Positions 42,071-50,400 of a stretch of 64,000 bases of DNA are shown piece by piece. This DNA comes from Terriglobia bacterium (GTDB lineage: Bacteria > Acidobacteriota > Terriglobia > Bryobacterales > Bryobacteraceae): positions 310,001 to 374,000 of the forward strand of contig JAJPHN010000006.1 of assembly GCA_021325235.1 (NCBI GenBank), read 5' to 3'. The notes under the pieces were generated by a model, which was not told the DNA's origin, ran no database searches, and saw only the letters and a list, made by a program, of their open reading frames with translations. Numbering within the stretch: position 1 is the stretch's first letter; each line of letters opens with the position of its first letter. Position numbers and translations under genes: made by a program.

Positions 42071-44689
42071 TTGCCCACCCAACAGCACAGACCGGCTATT
42101 TTCCGCACGCTGAGCCCCTTCTTCCTGCTATTTGGCTTTGTTTTTTCAGCCCAGGGCGCCCCTCCCGGACGCCTGCCGGTGCTGACGTCTATCGGCCAGC
42201 TCCGAAAGCTCGATCCGGCGGAGGCCAATCGTGCCTACCCGGTACATTTGCGCGCGGTTGTGACCTTTTTCCACATCGCGCCTCCGGCTACGGGCCCGCA
42301 GGCTCCTGACCTGAGTTCGAACATGTTCATCCAGGACGCGACCGGCGGGAACTGGGTTCAGATTACGCCCGGGCAGCCCGCTTTGAAAGCCGGCGACTGG
42401 ATCGAACTCGAAGGCAAAACGACACAATCCGACTTTGCACCGGATATCGTCGGAGCGCGGTGGCGCGTTCTGGGCGCGCACCCCCTTCCGGTGGCTCGCC
42501 GGGAAGAATTTGGGGCGCTCGCATCGACGCAGCGAGACAGTCTGCGGGTGGAGATTGAAGGCATTGTTCGTTCGGCCGCTCCCAATTACTCCGATTTCAA
42601 GCTCGACGTAGCCATGGATGGCGGACATGTCACCGTTTACCTGCCCGATACCAAGCGGATTCCCCCTAATATCATCGACGCGCATATTCGGGTTCGCGGC
42701 GTCTGCGGAGCGCTTTTCAATGCTCGCAATCAGCTGCGCGGCGTGAACCTTTTCGTTTCGGACTGGAGCGAGGTGGAAATTCTGCAACCCGGGCTGGCGG
42801 ATCCGTTCCTGGTTCCCGTTCGTCCGATCGATAGCGTGCTTCGCTTCACGGTAGCGGGAACGGCTGGGCATCGCGTTCGCCTGCGGGGAATTGTCACGCT
42901 TTACCGGCCCGGCAGCTTCCTCTTCATCAAAGGCCAGAGTTCGAATATTCGCGTCAATTCGAGTCAGACGATCCGGCTCGAACCGGGCGACGGTGTGGAA
43001 GCGGTCGGATTTCCTGCGATCGGGGAAAACGACCCGGTTCTGGAGCAAGCGGTGATTCGCCGTTTGGCTGTCGGAAAGCCTGTCACCCCGCGAGTTGCTG
43101 CGGCCGCCCAGGTGGTGCACGAAGCGCAGGAGGGAGAACTGGTGCAACTCGATGGGCGTCTGCTCGATCGAACTCTGACCGTCCATGAGCAGGTGCTGAT
43201 CGTCGAGAGCGGGAAGACGATCGTGGAGGCGCAGTTGAATGAGCCGGCCGCATTGCCCATATTCTCGACAATTCAGCCGGGCAGCCGACTGCGGCTTTCC
43301 GGCGTCTCGTCGGTTACAAATTCCGGGACACTGAAACTGCTGCTCCGCTCCCCCGCAGACGTAATTGTGCTCTCACGGCCGTCCTGGTGGACGTTCCGGC
43401 GCAGTCTCTGGGTTGTCGGCACCATGGCGGCTCTGCTGATTGCGTTCTTTACCTGGGGCGCTCTGCTACGCCGCAAAGTACGCGCACAAACGGAGATCAT
43501 TCACGGCAAAATGCGGGAACTGCGCGCGACGAAGGAATCCGCCGAAGCGGCCAATCGCGCCAAGAGCGAATTTCTGGCCAACATGAGTCACGAGATCCGG
43601 ACGCCGCTCAATGGGGTGCTGCTGGCGGCGGAACTGGCCGCTGGCGAGAGCGTCTCAGCTTCGCAAAGCGAATTACTGCAGACCATTCGGGCTTCCGGGG
43701 AATCGCTGCTCACCCTGCTCAACGATCTTCTCGATCTCTCGAAGATCGAAGCCGGGAAAATGGAGCTGCACGAGTCCGAATTCTCGATTGAGAACTGCCT
43801 GCGGGAATGTGTTTCGCTGCTTGAAAGCCGTGCGCGGCAGAAGTCTCTTGCTCTGAACCTGTTCGTCGATCCGGCTTTGCCAGCCGCCGTAAGAGGCGAT
43901 GCGCTCAGGCTGCGGCAGATTGTGTTGAATCTCGTCGGCAACGCGATCAAGTTCACTCCGTCCGGCTTCGTGAACGTAAGTGCCCGCTACCTCGGTCAGC
44001 AGGACGGCCGGGTGCGGTGCGAATTCTCTGTTCAGGATTCCGGCATCGGCATCCCGCGCGACAAGCACGCCGCCGTTTTTCGCGAGTTCGAGCAGGCTGA
44101 CAGCTCCACCACGCGCCGTTTCGGGGGTACGGGACTGGGTCTGGCGATTTGCCGTCAGCTCGTTGAATTGATGGGCGGGACGATTTGGCTTGAGAGTGAG
44201 GACAATCAGGGAAGCACGTTCCGCTTCACCGCTCGGTTCTCTCCGGGAGCTGCCTCTAGCCTTCGCGTGAGCCAAGCCGAGGACGATTCCCGGGATGCAG
44301 AGCCGGCGCTACGTATCCTCCTGGCCGAAGACAACGCGGTCAATAAACGGCTCGCGATTCGTCTGCTTGAGAAACACGGTCACGCTGTGGTTGCAGTTGA
44401 AACCGGAACAGCCGCAGTGGAACAAGCCAAAAGCGGTTTGTTCGATCTGATACTCATGGACATTCACATGCCCGAAATGGACGGTTTGGAAGCGGCCCGC
44501 GCCATCCGTGCCAGCGAGCAAAAAACAGGTGGCTTTGTTCCCATCATCGCCATGACGGCCAGCGCCATGAAGGAAGATCGCGAGGCGTGTGCGGCGGCCG
44601 GCATGGACGGCTATGTTTCAAAGCCGATTCGTCCTGACGAGCTGTTTCGAGCGCTGCGCGAGGCGTCGCTTCGAAGCTGCACGCGCTAG
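42071..44689 (+). CDS. Hybrid sensor histidine kinase with exported OB-like sensor region and C-terminal receiver
   Basis: 872 residues from a TTG at 42071 with AGGA five bases upstream; this start gives a proper signal peptide ([19 protein letters not shown]). The periplasmic part (about 30-435) repeats OB-like beta modules ([10 protein letters not shown]..., [20 protein letters not shown]). One TM (about 445-468) leads to HisKA with phospho-His507 ([12 protein letters not shown]), HATPase ([25 protein letters not shown]) and a complete receiver with Asp797 ([13 protein letters not shown]) and SKPIRPDE. The ligand is unknown. Its cognate target is not nearby. Confidence 0.9.
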   Translation: MPTQQHRPAIFRTLSPFFLLFGFVFSAQGAPPGRLPVLTSIGQLRKLDPAEANRAYPVHLRAVVTFFHIAPPATGPQAPDLSSNMFIQDATGGNWVQITPGQPALKAGDWIELEGKTTQSDFAPDIVGARWRVLGAHPLPVARREEFGALASTQRDSLRVEIEGIVRSAAPNYSDFKLDVAMDGGHVTVYLPDTKRIPPNIIDAHIRVRGVCGALFNARNQLRGVNLFVSDWSEVEILQPGLADPFLVPVRPIDSVLRFTVAGTAGHRVRLRGIVTLYRPGSFLFIKGQSSNIRVNSSQTIRLEPGDGVEAVGFPAIGENDPVLEQAVIRRLAVGKPVTPRVAAAAQVVHEAQEGELVQLDGRLLDRTLTVHEQVLIVESGKTIVEAQLNEPAALPIFSTIQPGSRLRLSGVSSVTNSGTLKLLLRSPADVIVLSRPSWWTFRRSLWVVGTMAALLIAFFTWGALLRRKVRAQTEIIHGKMRELRATKESAEAANRAKSEFLANMSHEIRTPLNGVLLAAELAAGESVSASQSELLQTIRASGESLLTLLNDLLDLSKIEAGKMELHESEFSIENCLRECVSLLESRARQKSLALNLFVDPALPAAVRGDALRLRQIVLNLVGNAIKFTPSGFVNVSARYLGQQDGRVRCEFSVQDSGIGIPRDKHAAVFREFEQADSSTTRRFGGTGLGLAICRQLVELMGGTIWLESEDNQGSTFRFTARFSPGAASSLRVSQAEDDSRDAEPALRILLAEDNAVNKRLAIRLLEKHGHAVVAVETGTAAVEQAKSGLFDLILMDIHMPEMDGLEAARAIRASEQKTGGFVPIIAMTASAMKEDREACAAAGMDGYVSKPIRPDELFRALREASLRSCTR

Positions 44690-44736
44690 CTGCGGCTTGG
44701 GTTCTAGTTCCGCTATATTAGTTTGGAACTACAAAC

Positions 44737-45486
44737 ATGCCGATAAATGGAATTGTTATTCGTGCCGTTGCCTTCGGCATTGTGGCGAGCTCGACGCTCC
44801 TTGCGGAGACGGTAACGTGTTCCTCCGACGATGGCGGCCGCCATCACTGCGCTATTGCGCCTGACTACACGCGCGTGCGCATGGTGCACCAGCGTAGCGG
44901 GTCGCCCTGTGAAGAAGGCCGCTCCTGGGGAACTGACGATCGCGGCATCTGGGTCGATCATGGCTGCCGGGCCGATTTCGATGTGGATCGGAGTAGTTAT
45001 GGAGCAAGCGGCGGATCACCTTCGGAGACGATTACCTGTTCTTCCGATAACGGCGGCCGCAATTATTGCCGCATCGCGCCCAATTATACGCGCGTACGCA
45101 TGGTGCACCAACGCAGCGGTTCACGCTGCGAGGAGGGCTACTCGTGGGGTACAAACGATCACGGGCTTTGGGTGGATCACGGCTGCCGAGCCGATTTCGT
45201 GGTGGAACGCGGCAACTACGGCAACGCCGATTACGGCACAATCAACAATCCGAATCATGGCGCTGGCGATTACCAGGGCCGCGAAAAGGTTGTTACCTGC
45301 GCCGACGAGAGCGGCCACGGCAACCACTGCAACGCCATTGTCGCGGGGGGCGTCGAGATGGTGCGCCAGCGCAGCGATGCCAAGTGCGTGAAGGGCTATT
45401 CGTGGGGGACCGACGAGCAGGGTATCTGGGTCGATCACGGCTGCCGTGCCGACTTCGTGCTGCACGGCGTAGCGGCGGACCGTTAA
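44737..45486 (+). CDS. Exported DUF3011 protein with three repeats
   Basis: 249 residues with a signal peptide (about 1-23). Three copies of a roughly 62-residue Cys-containing module, each running from TCSSDxGGR...C to MVxQRSxxxCxxGxSWGTDxxGIWVDHGCRADF (residues about 25-82, 96-154, 184-243). The first two are nearly identical, a sign of recent duplication, and the third is more diverged. DUF3011 modules carry conserved Cys that probably form disulfides outside the cytoplasm; their role is unknown. A TATATT hexamer lies upstream at about 44713-44718. Convergent with the retropepsin-like gene, 4 bases apart. Confidence 0.8.
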   Translation: MPINGIVIRAVAFGIVASSTLLAETVTCSSDDGGRHHCAIAPDYTRVRMVHQRSGSPCEEGRSWGTDDRGIWVDHGCRADFDVDRSSYGASGGSPSETITCSSDNGGRNYCRIAPNYTRVRMVHQRSGSRCEEGYSWGTNDHGLWVDHGCRADFVVERGNYGNADYGTINNPNHGAGDYQGREKVVTCADESGHGNHCNAIVAGGVEMVRQRSDAKCVKGYSWGTDEQGIWVDHGCRADFVLHGVAADR

Positions 45487-45490
45487 CGCG

Positions 45491-46981
45491 CTATTTCAAG
45501 ACGTAATCGAAGTTCACGAGCCCGTTCCGGTAATCGATTGTCAGCCGGAACATCTGCAGAACGCTCAGCCCGAGAATCCCCGACATTCGTACTGTGGGCG
45601 GCTCGGGCCCGTTGTTTAGATCGATGGCAATCAGGCCAATGTTGTCCTGCCGGAAATGGGCGAACTGCAATTCGCCTTTGCTCGCCTCATAGACCTGCTT
45701 GACTCGCCCGGAGACTCCCTGAACGTGCATGTCGGAGCCGTGGATCTTCGTGGAGAGCCGGGCGAATGTTGCGTCGATATTGTTCGCCTCCGAACCGGTA
45801 TCGAGCAAAAACAACCCCGTGCTCTTACGGTTCACGATGGTCGAAACCATCAGGCTGTGCCCGAAGCGATAAACCGGCGTAAAGCCGGTCTCATCCGGCG
45901 GTACTGAGCGGTCGTAACCCTGCGGACTAGAAGGCCGCGGCGGCAAGGGTTTCAAGTGCAGCTCTTTCTTCAGGAAGTCGATTGAGACGACATAGTCCTG
46001 GAAAAAATCCGCCCCGATCAGACCGTCAACGTCGCCGGCGACAGCGCGCTTGCCTTCCATGCCTCGCAGCAGGCAGTTCCGGAAGCGCAGCTTCGCGATT
46101 TCGCAGGTATCGGCGATGGCCGCGAACGTCTTGCGCGTACCTGCATCGCCAATGCCCCACGCCTCGGCTGATCCGAGATGGGTCAGACCGGCTTTATCGA
46201 TCGCGCTCTGACGCAATAGAATGCCGCTCGCTCCGGTATCGAAGAGCATGCGAACGGGACGGCCGTCGCCAATCTTGAGATCGAGGCCAACGCCCTGCGC
46301 GTGGTGCGGGTCTCTCAGCAGAAGCGCGAATTTGAGAGTGGTCTCCTGGGCCGGTCCATCAATCGCGAACAGCTTTCGCTCAGCGACCGCGTTTTTGATC
46401 GCCGATACGTTCTCTTCCTGCTCCTGGTAACGGCGATACAGCCAGGGATGGGCTGCGGCAAAAGGCTGTAGCAGTGCCGCGCGTTTTTCCGCCGGCACGT
46501 AGCGCAGGAAAGCCTGCGTGATCAGCGCATCGTTGGGATCGATCTCGTGCGCCTTTAGAACATCCAGCCGGCTTGTCCGATAGTACGAAGCCGCGCGGAA
46601 CAGGCGCGACAGCCCAAACAGCGCGCGGGCATTGCTTTCCTGCAACTGCAGCGCTGATTTGAAGAGCTTCTCGGAGCCCGGCATGTCGCCCATGTGGAAG
46701 GCAAATTCTCCGCGCGCGACGAGCACTTCGGGCACATTGCCGAACGCGGCTGCTTCCTGATCTATTTCCACCGCGCGATCGACCCGGTCCTCGGCCGTAA
46801 GAGACGAGAGCAACGCGGCCAGAACGGCGGGGTCTTTGGGAGACTGCGCATGAGCGGTTTCCAGAAGCGGAATGGCGGCTTCAAAGTTGGCGTCTTTATA
46901 GGCGCTCAGGCCGTTATCGCTCTGGGCAAGAAGTTGACAAGTGAGCGTGAATGCAAAAAACAAAACGAGACGGCGAAACAT
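45491..46981 (-). CDS. Exported TPR protein with two retropepsin-like aspartic protease domains
   Basis: 496 residues: signal peptide (about 1-20), TPR-like repeats (about 25-180), then two aspartic protease-like halves. The catalytic triads are FDTGASG (about 250) and LLDTGSEANN (about 390), each followed by a hydrophobic Gly motif (DGLIGADFF; SGILGLSVL). Retropepsins usually work as dimers, so two copies in one chain may form an internal dimer. The second has DTGS, the first DTGA; both are potentially active. It lies 15 bases after ftcD and may be cotranscribed, but a link to histidine catabolism is unlikely. Confidence 0.8.
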   Translation of the reverse strand: MFRRLVLFFAFTLTCQLLAQSDNGLSAYKDANFEAAIPLLETAHAQSPKDPAVLAALLSSLTAEDRVDRAVEIDQEAAAFGNVPEVLVARGEFAFHMGDMPGSEKLFKSALQLQESNARALFGLSRLFRAASYYRTSRLDVLKAHEIDPNDALITQAFLRYVPAEKRAALLQPFAAAHPWLYRRYQEQEENVSAIKNAVAERKLFAIDGPAQETTLKFALLLRDPHHAQGVGLDLKIGDGRPVRMLFDTGASGILLRQSAIDKAGLTHLGSAEAWGIGDAGTRKTFAAIADTCEIAKLRFRNCLLRGMEGKRAVAGDVDGLIGADFFQDYVVSIDFLKKELHLKPLPPRPSSPQGYDRSVPPDETGFTPVYRFGHSLMVSTIVNRKSTGLFLLDTGSEANNIDATFARLSTKIHGSDMHVQGVSGRVKQVYEASKGELQFAHFRQDNIGLIAIDLNNGPEPPTVRMSGILGLSVLQMFRLTIDYRNGLVNFDYVLK

Positions 46982-46996
46982 TGGATTCGTGCCAGC

Positions 46997-47956
46997 CTAG
47001 CAGATTCGCTCGCCTGGAAGAAATATCCCGCCGGGGGTAACCGTTGCAAATTGCAGCGGTCTGATCTGGTCTTCGATGACGCACGAGGCTCCGAACCCGG
47101 GCAGCTTGAGGTAATGCGAAAATGCAGCATCGAGGGCGGCGCGCGGCAGAAGTCCAATGAGCTCGCTTTCGGCAATCTCTACGCGCTCCGCTGCGGCTAG
47201 TTGCTCCACCGCCTCGTACACAACGTGCAGAGGCGTCATTGTGAAATCGGTCAGGTTCATGGAGACCTGCACGAGACTGCGCGACGGCAACGGTACGCCG
47301 AGGGCTTTCACAGCCGGTAGTCCGCCGCTGCTGGCTCGTATCGACCGGGCAATGCGGCGTGCGATGGAAAGATCAGTCGTTCTGAGATTTATGTTGAAGG
47401 CGATCAGAATCTTGCGTGCACCGACGATCACCGCGCCGGCGCTCGGGTGTAAAGCTGGGCCGCCGAGGTCGGGAGCGCGCTCCGGATTTTGCAGCGCCTC
47501 TTCGCGCAGCACTTCGAATTGCCCGCGCCGCACGTTCTCGAGAGCCGCGCGTTCGGGGACGCGTGCGGCGGCTCCATAGAAGTACACTGGGATGCCGAGT
47601 TCGGCGGAGATTCGCTCGCCAGCCGCATGAGCAAGGGTGGCGCAGTCTTCAAGGGTCGCCGAGCCGAGCGGTACAAATGGCAATACATCGAGAGCCCCCA
47701 CGCGCGGGTGAACGCCGCGATGTTGCCGCAAATCAATCAGCCGGGCAGCTTCGCGGGCCGCGCGGACGGCTGCTTCAACGACCGGTTCGCGACGGCCGGC
47801 GAATGTGATGACGCTGCGATGGTGATCCCAATCGCTGGTTCGGTTCAAGACGAGAACGCCCGGAGTAGCGGCGATCGCGGAACAAATTGTATCGATGCGC
47901 GCCGAGTCTCGCCCTTCCGAAAAGTTCGGGACACATTCAATCAGCGACTCCGTCAA
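46997..47956 (-). CDS. ftcD: Glutamate formimidoyltransferase (FtcD N-terminal domain type)
   Basis: 319 residues, the size of stand-alone formiminotransferases without the cyclodeaminase domain. It has ECVPNFSEGRD at the N-terminus, HPRVGALDVLPFVPL in the middle and LVQVSMNLTDF. The enzyme moves the formimino group from N-formimino-L-glutamate to tetrahydrofolate, a last step of histidine breakdown. Nine bases separate it from an imidazolonepropionase-like gene upstream, as in hut clusters. The cyclodeaminase and histidase are not in the window. Confidence 0.88.
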   Translation of the reverse strand: MTESLIECVPNFSEGRDSARIDTICSAIAATPGVLVLNRTSDWDHHRSVITFAGRREPVVEAAVRAAREAARLIDLRQHRGVHPRVGALDVLPFVPLGSATLEDCATLAHAAGERISAELGIPVYFYGAAARVPERAALENVRRGQFEVLREEALQNPERAPDLGGPALHPSAGAVIVGARKILIAFNINLRTTDLSIARRIARSIRASSGGLPAVKALGVPLPSRSLVQVSMNLTDFTMTPLHVVYEAVEQLAAAERVEIAESELIGLLPRAALDAAFSHYLKLPGFGASCVIEDQIRPLQFATVTPGGIFLPGERIC

Positions 47957-47965
47957 GCTTTCACC

Positions 47966-49105
47966 TTAAACCAGGATGACCTTGTGGCCGCTGCGATTCA
48001 CGGCGAGTTTGCCTTCACGCAGCGCGAGCAGCACGTGATTACTTCCGAACTGACGCGGCAGTTCGCGGTAATCGGGGAGATCCAGTATGAGCAAATCGGC
48101 TCGCTTGCCCACTTCGAGCGTACCCGTCAAATGACCGACTCCGGCTGCGTACGCGGCATTTACAGTTGCCGCCGCGATCGCTTCTTCAGCAGATAATCCG
48201 AGTCTGAGAACCGCAAGAGAAATCGCCATCTGCATATTGAAGACAGGCGATTCACGTGACTCGTATCCGCTCCCCAGCGCCAGTGCGCCACCCCACTGTA
48301 TTAGCCGCCGCACGCTGCCGCAGTAAATATCGTTGATGAGGCAACGAATCGGCGCGACCACCACCGGCAGACCGAATTCCGCCAGGACCGAACACTCGTT
48401 ATCGTGCAAAGCTTCCTCGCAGATCACGGTACGAGGACGCGCACTTGCGAGTGTGTCTCGCAAATCCTCCCGACAGCCGCTTTGATAGAGCAGGTTGATG
48501 CCGAGCCTCTCCGAGTGGGCAGCGGCGTACAGCGCTTGGGTCCTGCTTGTTGCCGGCACGTCGATGCGATGCGCGAGCTTACGTTCCGCCAATTGAGCAA
48601 TCGCTTCGACTGAATTGGAAAGCGTGGTCTCCTCGGCCATGCTCCAGCACCGAGTAAGCCCGTGCATCCGTGACCCGAGCGACAGGATCTGGCGCAGCGC
48701 GGAAAAATTGGCACGAAGGTCACTGCTGCCCGCACTCACTCGCAATTGTGCATGGAGCGTTCCGTGCTGGACCGACGAGCGCAGCAGTGCAGAGCAGGTC
48801 TCGAAAAATGGAGTAGCAGTCACTCTGCCATTCGGTGCGACACTTGCCTGCACGGCCATCGATGCGTCCACAAATCCCGGCATCACCACGGCGCCGTTTA
48901 CCGCCAGTTCGACGGCCTGACGCGCCTCTCTGAGATTCTCGAGACGCCGTGTCGATCCGACCTGCACGATTACACCATCGCGGATCAGAAGCGAACCATC
49001 TTCGATGATTTCCAGATTTCCCAGCGCGCTGCCGGTTCGGGGCACCGAGGGTCCGCGCAACGTAAGCAGCTGCCGGGCCCCCCGCAGGAATATCGCCTGG
49101 GCCAA
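47966..49105 (-). CDS. Imidazolonepropionase-like amidohydrolase lacking metal ligands (probable pseudoenzyme)
   Basis: 379 residues. Overall order is HutI-like: an N-terminal beta-sandwich (LLIRDGVIVQVGS), the barrel, and the C-terminal ending VGHLTGTLEVGKRADLLILDLPDYRELPRQFGSNHV. The catalytic metal sites are missing: GFVDASMAVQA where GFVDxHTH is expected, and LGSGYESRES where the family's SD(x)NPG motif should sit. It is therefore probably not a functional imidazolonepropionase. It could be a regulatory or structural remnant retained next to ftcD. The frame is intact, so it is not a simple pseudogene. The start is a TTG and is uncertain. Confidence 0.75.
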   Translation of the reverse strand: MAQAIFLRGARQLLTLRGPSVPRTGSALGNLEIIEDGSLLIRDGVIVQVGSTRRLENLREARQAVELAVNGAVVMPGFVDASMAVQASVAPNGRVTATPFFETCSALLRSSVQHGTLHAQLRVSAGSSDLRANFSALRQILSLGSRMHGLTRCWSMAEETTLSNSVEAIAQLAERKLAHRIDVPATSRTQALYAAAHSERLGINLLYQSGCREDLRDTLASARPRTVICEEALHDNECSVLAEFGLPVVVAPIRCLINDIYCGSVRRLIQWGGALALGSGYESRESPVFNMQMAISLAVLRLGLSAEEAIAAATVNAAYAAGVGHLTGTLEVGKRADLLILDLPDYRELPRQFGSNHVLLALREGKLAVNRSGHKVILV

Positions 49106-49119
49106 CCGACATTATCGGA

Positions 49120-50382
49120 TCAACGGACCTTCAGAATCAAAAAAGTCAGATCGTCGTGTTGTGGAGCGGTGCCGATCCATTGCTTCAGTTCCGCGCTGAT
49201 GTGACGCGCCATTTCGTGTACGGGCAAATGGGCGAGCCGGCAGAGCAGGGCCTTGAGACGCTCCTCGCCGAACTCTTCTTCAGCGTCGTTGAGCGCTTCG
49301 GTGACGCCATCGGTAAAAGCGACGAGTACATCGCCGGGTTCGAGCACGAGTTGGGCTTCCTGGTACTGCGCTTGGGAAAACATGCCGATGATCATGCCGC
49401 CGGTGGCGAGCTCTTCGAGATTGTTTTCGTGGGCACGTAATCGCACCAGCACGGGCGGATTGTGGCCGGCGTTGACGTAGCGCAGCTCGCGCGTTGTTTC
49501 GTTCAGCTGCGCGTAGAAGAATGTTGCATAGCTGCTCACGCCGGTGGAGCGATGCAGAAAGCGGTTGAGTTTCGCAACGAGCTCCGGCAACGGCATGTGC
49601 GATTCGGTCGCGAGGATGCGCAAAGAAGCCTGTACGACCGACATGATGAGCGCGGCGGGAATGCCTTTGCCTGCCACGTCGGCGAGCGCGATACCGAGCG
49701 AATCGGGGCCGACGCGGAGGAAATCGTAGTAGTCGCCACCAACGCTGCGGGCGGGGAGAGTGAAGGCGGCGAGATCCGCGGCGCTCGATTCGGGATAGCC
49801 TTCAGGCAGCAGACGTTTTTGCACTTCGGCTGCGAGTGCGAGATCACGATTGATTTTTTCCTGCTCCAGCACGCGTGCGGTGAGGCGCGTGTTTTCGAGC
49901 ATCAACGCGAGCATGTGCGGCCAGTTGTGCAGGGATGTTGCCGTCGATGGGCCGAGCAGGAGCAGGCCGATGATTTCGTTTGTGCCTCGCAGCGGCGCCG
50001 CGAACCGAACATCAAGCTGCTTCAGATTTCCGAGTTCGGCGAGGTGTTCGGGCTTTTGGTCAGCGGCCCAGCGCTGCCAGGAATCTAAATCTTCGGCCGA
50101 GATGGGAAGCGCGGCGGAGTAGAAGCGAAAGCGGCTGGCGAGGAAACCGTTTTCGGGCAACCCGGGAGCGGGGTGATTGGGCGGGTACGTTGCGACCGCC
50201 GAAAAGCTGCCGTTCTCCCGCTGGTACACGACAGCGGAATGAGCTTCCAGCTTTTCGCAGAGCGTATCGAGCGCGATCTGGAGAGCGCCCGTGGCGGAGT
50301 TTGCGGCGCGTGCGGCATGGACGAAATCGCCGAGCTGTGGTTCGACGGGAGCGCGGTCGGCTGTTGCGCTTTGGCGATGCAT
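49120..50382 (-). CDS. GAF-PP2C (SpoIIE/RsbU-type) protein serine phosphatase
   Basis: 420 residues. A GAF-like domain (about 25-165) is followed by a coiled linker (LEQEKINRDLALAAEVQKRLLP) and a PP2C-type SpoIIE domain (about 185-418) with the metal-binding ARSVGGDYYDF, IALADVAGKGIPAALIMS, NAGHNPP, FTDGVTEA and HDDLTF. It probably dephosphorylates an anti-sigma-factor antagonist in a partner-switch pathway; no such partner lies nearby. It is preceded 18 bases upstream by the ABC permease gene. Confidence 0.88.
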   Translation of the reverse strand: MHRQSATADRAPVEPQLGDFVHAARAANSATGALQIALDTLCEKLEAHSAVVYQRENGSFSAVATYPPNHPAPGLPENGFLASRFRFYSAALPISAEDLDSWQRWAADQKPEHLAELGNLKQLDVRFAAPLRGTNEIIGLLLLGPSTATSLHNWPHMLALMLENTRLTARVLEQEKINRDLALAAEVQKRLLPEGYPESSAADLAAFTLPARSVGGDYYDFLRVGPDSLGIALADVAGKGIPAALIMSVVQASLRILATESHMPLPELVAKLNRFLHRSTGVSSYATFFYAQLNETTRELRYVNAGHNPPVLVRLRAHENNLEELATGGMIIGMFSQAQYQEAQLVLEPGDVLVAFTDGVTEALNDAEEEFGEERLKALLCRLAHLPVHEMARHISAELKQWIGTAPQHDDLTFLILKVR

Positions 50383-50400
50383 GCGCTCCCGCAGGGCCAG

